Shown piece after piece: positions 34,562-44,916 of a stretch of 64,000 nt of DNA. Source of the stretch: Monocercomonoides exilis (lineage: Eukaryota; Preaxostyla; Oxymonadida; Polymastigidae); contig LSRY02000017.1 of NCBI GenBank assembly GCA_001643675.2, positions 1,550,001-1,614,000 on the forward strand, written 5' to 3'. The position numbers and the translations under genes are program-made. Each line of letters starts with the position of its first letter. Position 1 is the stretch's first letter. A model generated the notes under the pieces. That model ran no database searches, was not told the DNA's origin, and was given only the letters and a program-made list of their open reading frames with translations.

Positions 34562-37500
34562 TTAAATAGCAACTTCTAATGAATATTTCACGTTTTCGTC
34601 TTCACCATAAATGGTAACATCGACCACATCTCCGTTTGTTAGATGTAGAAATGGAAAAGGTCTTATCCAAGCTGAATAAAGATCAAAAAAGTTCAGAAGA
34701 TTTGCTTTCGAAAATCGTTTCTTATTGATTGGAAACGATGGACTTGGAGGTTTTCCGAAGACTTGAGTAGAGTTAAAATTCGAAAAACTTGATGTTCCAT
34801 TTTTAATTTGTTTATTTGGAGAATGAGAAATAGGATAGCATATTCCTGCGCTGGTAATCCCATGCTTGTTCATTCGATTTGACGCATATTTTGGATGAGA
34901 GCACAGCTTGTTGGTGACAACCTCATAGACATAGTGCAAAGCCTTCTCTTCATTAACGAACCGAAGTACTGGGATGTTTGCCTGCTCGTCACAAAAGATT
35001 CTGACTTCAGAGACACGAGGCAGCACGTCGCTTGGGGTGTCAAGGAACGCACTTCGCTCATCGCCAAATTTTGTAAAGTACACAGAAAAATATGGCTCAG
35101 CGAGCTCAGAAGGAATTGACGACGAAACAATTTGCCGAATACTCGCAGAGGAAATGCTCTCTGAAGAGTCAGAGGAATTATCTGGTGCAGACCCGTTTCT
35201 TTTACCTTTCACAGTCACCGTGTTCTTCAAGTGTCCATGTGATTTGAGCATTCTTTCAGCCTCCTCAATCGTTGTCTCTTTGCCAAAGCCGACGAAATCA
35301 CCCAATTTGTAGTCAACAAGAAAGCTGCTCTGCACTGCATGCTCGCCCTGCAGAGAGTATGTCCAGTACTCGTCCTTCCAAAATGCAAGAGACAGAAAGC
35401 TTAAGTCGCCCAGCACATCCACTTCGGTGTATTTCCTTTTGTCGGCAGGTCGCTTGTGCATGTGCATGTATCTCAGCGGAGACGGGCCGATAGTTGCATT
35501 TCTGCTTGGATGAGTGGCCTGGAATTTCTTGTAGAATTCTTTGACTTCTTCTTTCACTTTCTCCTCCCTGTTTTTGTTTTTATCTGCTTCTTTTTCTTCT
35601 TTCCTCATTTCCTTTTCTTTTTCATTTTCTTTCTCATCATCTTCTTCATCTTCCTTTTCATCTTCTTTTTCTTTCTTCTTCTCTTTCTCTTTCAGGTTCT
35701 TTTTTATTGTTTGTTCTTTGCTCTTCTCTTTATTCACACTAACAGTTTGCTTCAGGCGATTGATGGCATTCGGATTTGGGTCTGCGAATGAGTGTTTTGG
35801 GCGGAACTGGCGCAGAGTGTGGGGACGAGGCAGAGAACCCTCGCCATCTGAATTGATTCCATTTTGCTCAGAATTCTTCTGCTTATTCCCACCAAAGCCA
35901 AGCTTGCTCCACAGCGATGATTGAGAATGCTCTGATGGAATCTCTTTTTGCTGAGATTTTCCTTTCTTTCCATCGAAAATGTCTTCTGACTGTGTTCCTT
36001 TGACGTTCATTCCATTTGAGTTGCTTGATATTTCTTCATTTCCTTCGCTTCTTCCGTATGGGCGTCGAAGCAGCTGCTCAACAGTCATGTTCCTGTCTTT
36101 TGCCTCAGCAGACAGAATCAATGGAGCTTGCCCATCATAAATTCCCTCTGATGACGACGAGATCGCTTCAAAGCCGGGTATTTCGCAAAGTGCAGGCACA
36201 GAAACCCAAAAGATATATTTGTGCGGATCAGGATGAAATATTTCAGTTATCACAGATTGATCTAATTTGAATGCAACAACAAACGAATCAAGAAAGAAAA
36301 ACAGATATTTGCACATATGAAAAAAAAAAAAGACATTTTATTTAAATTGAAAATGACAATTGTTTATAGACACCAAATATCAATACAAACTTGAGCGGGG
36401 TCTGTCAAATTTGAAGTCGAGGTAATCTTCAGTGCTGCAGTAATACCTCACTTCCGATGAATATTCGAGATGCTGCTGAGGCTGTTCTTGCTTCTTCCTG
36501 ATGACACCAAAAAGGCTCCTAAAAATAGATTTCAATTCAGGTGGATTCTTCTGCTGATGTTTGTGTATGTTGCCACGCTTTTCCTTTCGACTGTTTGCAA
36601 TTTCTTTCAATCTCTTTGCAACAATATCATACAAACTGATCCCTTCCATGTTATCATTTTCCATTTCTCTTCTTTTTGCTTCTTTGGATTGCCTGACATA
36701 ATTGTCATAAGGCACCGTGTGTATGCCAGTCTCCTCCTCAGCGCTGCTGCCGTGGATGAACTGCTGAGAAAGGAAGTGCACTCGGCGACTGCCAAGCGAA
36801 GGGAAGATGTTGAAAGGCTGCGGCCCATAAACGGCTTTCAGGGCATCGTCTTTCATCTGATTCCCCACAAGCTTCCGCTGGTTCTGTCTGTAGCGCCTGC
36901 GCTCTTTCATCCACCACTCGTTGAGCCTTTTCTTTGCACTCCGCAGAGACGGGTAGAACTTCGGAGGCTCCAAAGGATCAGAACTGCTGCGCACCTTTCC
37001 CCAGCTCCGGGCCTTCTCCATTGAAGAAATATCTCCTTCAACCAATATCGTTTCAGCGTCTTTCTTTGTACACTTCCATTCGTCCGCAGCTTCGAAATGA
37101 ATATTCGGATTCTCTTCCTTTTTGATTGATTCAATTTTTTCCAACTCTTTTTTGACTGTTGAATCAACCAGGACGGAGTTTATGTACATATAATGACTTG
37201 AAGCATCTCTCTTTTTTGACGCAGACTTGTCAGTCCCGTAAGCTAAAAGCACTTTGTGTTTGTTTCCCAACTTCGATTCAATTGTCCTTTTGTATTCGTT
37301 AGTTGTTAACAAATTGTAGTTAAATCCATCAAAAGCATCATCGAAACTTCCTTCATCAGAAGCGCCATTTTTCAATTTTTTATCTGCATTTTCTCTCACA
37401 GATTCACCACCATTCTCCTGAGCATTATTTGAGTGTTCATTTTTCAATGAACCAAACATTTCATAATCAACGGCCTTATCAAGTATTTCGTTAATCTTTT

Positions 37501-38621
37501 TGTGTCTGTAGATTCCACGCAGGAAACTTGATGTAATGTTGGCGTACGAACAGTTTGTTGAAAGAATTCCATGAGCAAGATTTGCCTTTTCCAACTTGTG
37601 CGTGATTGCCAGCATATCAATATAATCTTCCATCTGCAGCTTTGTGACTTCCTTTCCCGTCTCTTCATATGGAACTTTTATTTCAACTCTTTTCTCATCG
37701 CCGCTGAAATAACCCAAAATTTCTTCTTTTTGATTCACATATTCAATAGCTTTTGTAACTTGAAACTTTCCAAAAGGATCAGAATTCTCTTCAAACACAT
37801 CGTTATCATATGTCATCTTTTGAACGTATAAACCAGGAGCTATGGTAAAAAAAGTATCGTTAATAAGCACACTGGGATATTCAATAAAAGGAATTGTTAA
37901 GAGGGTATTTCTGGCAACTTTCATGAAATAATCATCCGAACTCAAAACACCAGTTTCAAATGTATATGGTCTGTGCTTTATTAAATGAAGTGATTCATCA
38001 TCAGGTGATTTGGTGCTGTCAGGAATTTTATAGCGTGCAGAGTTTACCCAAAAGTTTCCTTAAAATTATATTATCATCAAAAATTTTGATTGAATATTCA
38101 TTATAACGTTATTGAACAAAAAAATAATTCATTGTTTCATACTTGGGATTCCATAGTTTGGGAAGTATGTATAAGATGTTGTCAAAGGATTTGTGAAATG
38201 AATTTTTGGAAGTGTCTTTGATGTTCTGTGAAGTGAATTATCTTTTTAAAACAATAATTTCAATAAAAATTATCTTCAAAAAGTCCATACCATTTCCAAA
38301 TAATGAATTTGATGATCTGATTACAATATTTTTTGAATCGTATTCAGATTCCGATAAGTCATTTGAAGATGGAAACACGCATGCATATTTAACACCTTTT
38401 CTTCCAATTAATGTTGCATCCAAAGGCTTTGAAATAAAAAATTATTTAAGATTTAACATTAAAATGGAGCAAACCACTTCTTCTTCTTGAATAGTCGAAT
38501 GAGAAATGTATAATTGATATTCATGATTAATTGCATGAACAGAATCAGCAACAAAATTTTGCTCGCTGTAGTGCGTAAATACAATATAAGTTAACACGAG
38601 AAATAAAAAATTATTTCTCAT
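34562..38621 (-). CDS. ERLEC1/OS-9-type ER lectin with two MRH domains
   Basis: Exons: 38475-38621, 38291-38426, 38143-38241, 36391-38058 and 34562-36261. The first exon begins with a signal peptide (MRNNFLFLVLTYIVF). The long fourth exon ends inside an MRH domain: EVRYYCSTEDYLDFKF, then across a GTTTGT intron WVSVPALCEIPGF. The second MRH domain is in the last exon: AFWKDEYWTYSLQG, YKLGDFVGFG, EVRIFCDEQANIPVL, then YVYEVVTNKLCSHPKY. Two MRH domains are the architecture of ER lectin 1, which recognises trimmed mannose glycans on ERAD substrates. Early YACVFPS also fits the OS-9 family. Long Lys/Glu tracts (about 35540-35730) lie between the domains, making the protein roughly twice the animal length. 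No C-terminal KDEL-type signal is seen. Family assignment rests on MRH motifs, not full alignment. Confidence 0.72.
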
Positions 38622-38885
38622 TAACTTATATTAAACAAAAAAATTTAGAAATGAAATGAAAACAAGGCCCATAACAAAATTTTGATCAAATCTTTTTTCT
38701 TTTGAAGATTTTTCTTTGAAATTGTCAATCTTTTGAAGCTGTACAAGTTTAAAATGAAAAGGTTAGCTTTGAAAGTCCATAAACATATTTAAAAATGTCA
38801 AAATTACAATATTTCTTTATTTATTTATACGGGGAAAAAAAAATAAAAGTTATTCAACATTTCAAAAATAGATGAAAGTTTCACT

Positions 38886-39584
38886 TCAATTTAAACTTTC
38901 TTTTGCATTCATTAAAGTTTTTTCATTTATTTTCCCTTCTTTTTTGAGTTGAAGATATTGAAGCTGCATTTTTCTATTCCATTCAGTTTGAACAAATTGA
39001 AGCTGTAACGATTCACGATATCTTTCACTTGCGCTTCGAACCAAGCAAATATTCTGAAACATATAGCTTTCTAAGCTCCAATTGAAGAAGCTATAAAACA
39101 ATAAATCAAGAAGAGCGAAACACGTAATCCAAATAAATGCAAGAGATATTTTCCTAATATTTGTTCATAAACGAGATATCATGAGAATTTACTCACGAAG
39201 CGCAAAAAGAAACGGAATATCAAACCATGCAAGCAAGACTCCGATGAATATCAAAAAAAGATTGAATAACATTATAATCCTTGTTAAGCCCCATTCGCTG
39301 TGTATTACTTTAAGTCTCTTGTCAATTTGTTCAGGTTTTTGAGCATAACATTCAATTTGTTTTGTCGTGTACTCATTAACCTTTTGAGTTCCTGAGACAA
39401 TCCAGTAGTGTAAAATATTTAGAAAATAAACGTTAAATTATAAAAATAACAAACCTTTTCCAATTCTTGCATACCAAAGATTGTTCGAATAGAGTCCTTC
39501 TGGCGAGATTGATTTTTGAGGTTTATCACGATTTTTTTCTGATATTAATTTCTTTAATGATTTTGAAGGATGCTTTGGTGGCAT
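38886..39584 (-). CDS. Small two-TM membrane protein, possibly signal peptidase subunit SPC25
   Basis: Three exons: 39584 down to the GTTTGT donor near 39458, a middle exon ending near 39193, and a last exon from about 39168 to 38886. The N-terminus is basic and soluble (MPPKHPSKSLKKL). It leads to KVIHSEWGLTRIIMLFNLFL and IFIGVLLAWF, a first TM, then IWITCFALLDLLFY, a second TM, joined by a short loop with a proline. The tail is charged and helical. The D-x-R followed by two hydrophobic hairpin helices resembles signal peptidase complex subunit 2 in size and layout, but sequence support is thin. Treat as an ER-type membrane protein of uncertain identity. Confidence 0.55.
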
Positions 39585-39685
39585 TTATTAGTGATCATTT
39601 CTCATGCACTCATAATAATTTCCTTTTTCTTATTTCATGAGGGGTTAGGATCATATAATAAATAAAATTTTTTGGCTTTTAATAA

Positions 39686-40922
39686 ATGAAAGTCCAAAGA
39701 TTAAAAAAAGCAAAAAAAGCTTTACGATTATTTAAAACTTTTTTTAATCTTAAATCACCGTATTGCATTCTTTGTATGCCATTCATTTGTTTTGGAAAAT
39801 TATTATGTTATTGTCTTTTTATAAGTGGATTGCGAGTTTTTAAAATCTGTATTGCATTACGGAGTTGATGTTCACGATCAAATGAGAAAGTTATTTTGCG
39901 AGCCCTGTCGACTTTTTGTTACACCATGCGTTATTCGAGAGATTAAAAAGAATCCAGAAAGCGAAGTTGCCCCGCTTCTAAAGTTGGCAAAGACTTGCGA
40001 AATGCATTATTGTCATCACGAAGAAAATTGCACTGAGCGCCAATGCATTCTTAGTCTTATTGGTATGAATAATTTTTAAAGATGAAATATTTATGCGGAT
40101 TTTAGATGTTGAGGACAGAAAATTTTGCATGGCTGTACAAAATCACGATGATAGACGCATTTTAAGAGGTTTGATTTTGAAATTGTTATTTGAGTATGAT
40201 ATATATATATTTTTCATTTTGATTAAGAAATACCTGGTGTTCCTCTAATTCACATGAACCTTAACGTGATTGTTGTCGAACCTCCAAGCAAGCGATCAAC
40301 TGAATTTGCAGAAAATGTATTAAATTTTCTCCTCTTTCCTCATTTTAAAAATTTTTGATAAAAAATTTTTTTATTGAAGGAAAGATCAAAACAAAGGGCA
40401 AACATGATGCTTTCTGCTGAGCGAGGGATTAGAATTTATAAACAGACAATAGGAAAAGATGAGGAGGCAGAGCTTCTAACTGCTGCTGAAGCCGCACGTC
40501 AAAGAAAAGCTCTGTCAAGCAAGTCATTAATTCGGCAACCAGATTCAGTACAAGAAGAAAAACTTCCATTTGATGTTCAACATCACCGCAAAGTGGCAAA
40601 GGGGCCCAATCCACTTTCAGTGAAGAAGAAGCAGCAGAAAGAGAGATTCCAAACACCAAAGCAGAAAAAACAACAATTGGAAAGAGAAGAAGCAAAAGAT
40701 TCTAAGCCAGTTTCAGAAGTCGTTTCAAATACACCTCAAACTAGAACTGCTGAGGCAAATCAAAAAAAGAAAAGAACAAGAAAAAGAAAAATAAGAGAAA
40801 CAGATGAAGAAGATATCGGATCTACAGCCACTAATATTTCATCATCAAAGACTATTTTGGATGAAGATGAAGATGAAGATTTAGACATTTCAATAAAAAC
40901 GAAAAAGGTGAAGGATAATTAA
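39686..40922 (+). CDS. UTP23: UTP23 small-subunit processome PIN-like protein
   Basis: Exons 39686-39773, 39826-40062, 40106-40168, 40228 to about 40317, and 40380-40922. The start MKVQRLKKAKKALRLFKTFF matches the N-terminus of UTP23. The degenerate PIN domain reads ILLDCEFLKSVLHYGVDVH, CRLFVTPCVIREIKK and CMAVQNHDDRRILR, then IPGVPLIHM. The zinc-binding cysteines and histidine are visible in EMHYCHHEENCTERQC. The C-terminal third is Lys/Arg-rich with an acidic patch (DEDEDEDLD), as expected for a nucleolar ribosome-biogenesis factor. UTP23 acts in 18S rRNA processing, probably binding the snR30-containing particle. The third intron starts GTTTGA, the others GTATG or GTATT. Confidence 0.88.
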
Positions 40923-41072
40923 GAGTTCAAGCAAAAACACTTCACGTTAATGTAACGGAGATCCGTATCCAATATATTCACTTCATTTTTATCTTTTCTT
41001 TTTTAATAAATTCAATTATCAATTAGAAAGAACTATTTTTTTATGGGTATTCGTTAAAAGAAAAAATTTAAT

Positions 41073-43852
41073 ATGTCCCATTTGCAGCAGGCAAGAAGTA
41101 GATTGGAAACATTGAAAACTGAAAAACAAGAAAGGATAACCAAAACATTAATTAAAGTGTGTTTTAATGCGTTTTCACTGAATTATTTCAATTTTTCTCT
41201 TTTTTAAACTAGAATGACGAAAAAGAAGCAAAGAGAAGAAAAGCCGAAGATGATGCAATCGCACTTAGGCAAGGAAAGAGAGAGGCTGAAATAGAGTTTT
41301 CTAGACTTGCTCAGGCAAAGACTGATTTAGCTTTTGATCGAATTAAGAAAAAAACCGATCCACTGGCAATGGATGAAGTATGAATAAAACATGCATAACG
41401 ACATTTTTACCCTACTAATTTTTGGTGTTATTTAGGAGATAAAACACACAAAAGAATTATACGAACAGATTATATCTTCAAAAGATAATTTAATTAGTGA
41501 GCTGCGAGGGAAATTAGAAGACAATGATCATGAATACATGAATTCATTACGAGAGCAGAGAAAGGACATTGGTTTGAATGCGTTTTATTTCGTTTTTTCT
41601 TTTCAAAATTATTTTGAAACATAATTACTTCAATTTAATAAAGATGATATGCTTCAGACAATGAGGGAAACATATCGCGAACTCGCAACAGGATATGAAG
41701 ACGAATTAGAAAAGCTTGAAGCAGCATATGATAAAGAAAGAGAACAACAATTAGAGACTTTTCGAACAGAAATTGATGGATTGCTTGAAAGAAGGAGAAA
41801 AACCGAAGTAATTCAGATAGAAGTCGCAAGGCAAACTCGTGAGGAGCAAGCAGAACAGCTTGAGAAGATGAGGCAAAGAGCTGCAGAGGAATTTAACGCT
41901 GTTACAATTATGTTAGAGAAAGAAGTTGAAGATTTGGAGGAGCAGCATGCAGAGATGCGAAGCACAGTTCAGTTGAACCAGCAGAAGCTTCAGTACAATG
42001 TGAAGGTTTGAAAAAAAATAGAATGAAATGCAAAAGCAAAGCTGATAACTAATCTTTATCTTTTTTCCGCTAACTTTTTGCTATCATCAACATGATGAAT
42101 CAGGTTCTGGGTGCCAGGGCGAAGGAGAACAGCGTGACAAAATCGACGCAGCAGGCGAAGGCGTCGCGTGTTGCAGAAGCGCTGGCAGCGATGAAGGAGA
42201 AGTTGGCGAAGACGACTGAAATGTACAAGGCCGAAAACGAGCGGCTGACGGAGGAGTATCAGCGCGTGACAGCGAATTTCAAGGAGCTGCAGTCGAAGTT
42301 CCGCCACTTTGAGCTGACTGACGAGAGGCAGTTTCAGGAGCTGTATGCGATGCACGAGGAGGAGATACTAGCACTCGCACGGAAGGCGATGCGCGCAGAC
42401 AAGATCATTACAGAGCAGCAGCTGGGGATGGTATGGCAGCCACCTCCAGTTGCCAGGCTGGATGAAGAGAAAGAGGAGGAGATGGGAAAGGGAGAAGGAG
42501 AGTACGAAGAAGGAGGCACAACACGGAGGAGCGGGCAGGTTATGGGCGGGATGGAGGCTGTGGATGAAGAAGAGGAAGAGGAAGAGGATGAAGAGGATGA
42601 ATCAAGTGAAGAGACAGGTGAAGATGGAAAGAAAAAGAAAAAGAAGTGGAACAACGAAGAAGGAAACGAAGAAGGAAGAGAGAAAACAGCTTCAGAAAAA
42701 CAGGGAGATGGCGATGAGCAAGCAGCAGCAGAGGCACAAACTGGAGCAGGCAAAGCAGAGCGACTTGCTTCATTGAGTCATTCACCAGCACTTGTAAGGG
42801 AGGTGCTCCAGCTGATAACAGAAGAGTGCTCTTTTCTCGCAGCAGGTGTGGACATTGAAGGAGGAGAAGGGAAAAAAGATGGAGAGAAAGAGAAAGACGA
42901 AGGATCAGAGCGAAGAGAGAAGATAAACGATGCACATCAGAAGATGCTGAAGACAGACGCCATTTTGAAAGTGCTTGGAATACATTCGGTGGCTGATCTG
43001 AACAGACTGTTGGCATTTTTCTTGGTGGATCCTTCTTCAATTGAAACAGAGAAAGGAAAAGAGAAGGAGAAAGAGAAGGAGAAAGGGAAAGAGAAGAAAG
43101 ACGGGAAGGAAAAAGAGAACGGAGACAAAGATAAGAAAGATGGGAAAGAAGACGAGAAAGACAAAACAGACGTGTCACTTCAGCTTCTTCCTCGCAAAGA
43201 TGTCGTTGCGGCTGTGAAAGCATTTACCGAAGAGATGCAGCGAAGAGACGGGAAGAAGGTGGCTGCAGGAGGAGACGATAGCATTTCAGATGTCAATTCA
43301 TCAACGATCGGTGGAAACACTTCAGTTGGTTTGCTTTCGTAGTTTTTATGGCTCACTTATGTGCTATTTATCAACAAATTAAACTTTTTTTATTTGCATT
43401 TTTATCACAGGGTCAATGTCAAGGACCACTGGAAGGGGCAGCAAGGGTGGCAGAAGTGGACGTAGAGGAAGAAACGATATATCAAAGAAACCTTTGTATT
43501 GGGCTGCTGCAAGAGATGTGATCAGCGATGATAAAATGAGATTGTGGAAAGTAATGAGTGCTGAAGGAGAAAAATACAATACAACATTAAATGAAAGAGC
43601 ATCACTTATAGAAGTTTGATTTCATTTCTATTATTATAACTTTTATTATTATTAACATTTATTCAAATGATAAATAAATTTGTTTTATTTTCCTAGAAAA
43701 CTGCTGCACTGAAACAGCAAAATGACGAATTAAAGGCACTTCTCAATCGTTATCTTTCATCAAAAGACAATGCAATGCTTATTTCACCTCCAACACACGT
43801 TTATCAAATGACTTCTGAAATTGCACCAGACGCTCTTCCACGGGCAGAGTGA
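41073..43852 (+). CDS. DRC1: Dynein regulatory complex subunit 1 (nexin-DRC, flagellar)
   Basis: At least eight exons. The body is coiled coil: SSKDNLISELRGKL, MRETYRELATGYEDELEKLE, then LEQ-type EKEVEDLEEQHAEMRSTVQL and NQQKLQYNVKVLGARAKENS, closely following DRC1. FKELQSKFRHFELTDERQF and QLGMVWQPPP complete the conserved middle. A long Glu/Lys/Gly-rich insert (about 42450-43180) follows. The C-terminal conserved block reads KPLYWAAARDVISDDKMRLW, then NERASLIE and LKQQNDELKALLNRYLSS, ending PPTHVYQ. The last two exons (43412-43618 and 43697-43852) belong here: a GTTTGC donor after NTSV links them in frame to GSMSRTTGRG. DRC1 scaffolds the nexin link between axonemal doublets, so the cell must build a motile flagellum. 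Confidence 0.9.
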
Positions 43853-44208
43853 TCATGATGATTGTTTTTTTTTTAATTGTTTTCATAACTTATTTTTTTC
43901 GTTATTTATTAAAGGAAACAATAAATAAAAATGAATTATTAACTTCCTTATGCTCTCCGAGTTTTTGAGAAGAAAAAAAGTTAGTGAACTTGCTATTAAA
44001 GATGAAGTTGATGTACGCAAAGAAGAATGAATATACAAAAAATATTGGATTTTTCTCGTTCTCAAAAATGAATTCGTCTCTCAATCCAAAAAAGAAAGCT
44101 AGAATTGAAAAACGAGTTTGCTGATTGCAATATTTATACGTTATATTACCTCCAGGATTTTGTGAGATGCGAAGCAAATAAATGAATGAAAACGAAAAAA
44201 AAAAACAC
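43853..44208. other. Convergent spacer between DRC1 and UFM1
   Basis: 356 bp, AT-rich. A minus-strand frame of 91 codons is Phe-rich and unconvincing. A GTAAGT word overlaps the UFM1 stop codon, so a further 3' exon cannot be excluded. Confidence 0.35.
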
Positions 44209-44607
44209 TTACTGATGTCCGACTTTATCCCTATGTATTAATCTAAGATCGGACCCGTGCTTTAAAAACACGCTTCCAGCTGATTGTTTTGGGTTAACAC
44301 ACATTCCAACTATTAAATTTTGACAGAAAAATAATTATTTATTTTTTTGTTAAATATCGAGCATAAATATATATAATAACAGTACCGTGTGTGATAATAG
44401 CAGCATCTTGTGGAACCATTCCAAATTGTTCTGCCACATAATGTACAACATATGTAAATTCAGTATCTTCTTTAACGGATAAACTGAAAAGAAGTTTCAA
44501 AAAATTTTTGTTTAAAAGCAAATATTTCTCAAAAAATCAAACGTCTTGAAAGGGAGTTTTGGATCAGCTGTATTTGTAACTTTGAAAGTAACCTGTGCTG
44601 AAGACAT
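44209..44607 (-). CDS. UFM1: Ubiquitin-fold modifier 1 (UFM1)
   Basis: Three exons. Exon 1 (from 44607) reads [20 protein letters not shown] and ends at a GTTTGA donor. Exon 2 gives [20 protein letters not shown] and [12 protein letters not shown], ending at a GTACTG donor. Exon 3 gives [20 protein letters not shown] and [13 protein letters not shown] before the stop. Length (about 87 residues) and every block match UFM1 of animals and plants. The precursor ends VGHQ where most relatives end VGSC, so UFSP-type cleavage would expose the C-terminal glycine after removing HQ. UFM1 is conjugated to ribosomal and ER targets by UBA5, UFC1 and UFL1, none of which is in the window. Identity is very secure. 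Confidence 0.95.
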
Positions 44608-44916
44608 TTTCTTCTTGTCAATAAGATCTACCCAATATATGAAAATGTGACAAAAACATCTTTTTTCATTTTTTATTATTTTGATTTTTGGCTTTAACAA
44701 AAGAATTCATAATTAAATCGAACAAATAAGGAAATTGGACCGACTCTAAAAATGAAATACTCATGGAGATTATAAAACCAAAATTTTGACTCATACATAA
44801 AACAAAAAGAAAAACCTGAATATGACAATGTGAATGGGTGATACAATATAGACAAAAGAATGCTCATAAGAAAAATAGTTATAAACACAAATAAGTTCAA
44901 AAACAATATAAAATAA
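44608..44916. other. Spacer upstream of UFM1
   Basis: 309 bp of AT-rich sequence between the UFM1 start and the 3' end of the next minus-strand gene. It would contain the UFM1 promoter. The minus frame through it is Phe/Ile-rich and not considered coding. Confidence 0.35.

Noticed and set aside
43902-44177. 91-codon Phe-rich minus-strand frame downstream of UFM1
   Set aside because: Composition-driven; UFM1 is already complete at its stop codon.
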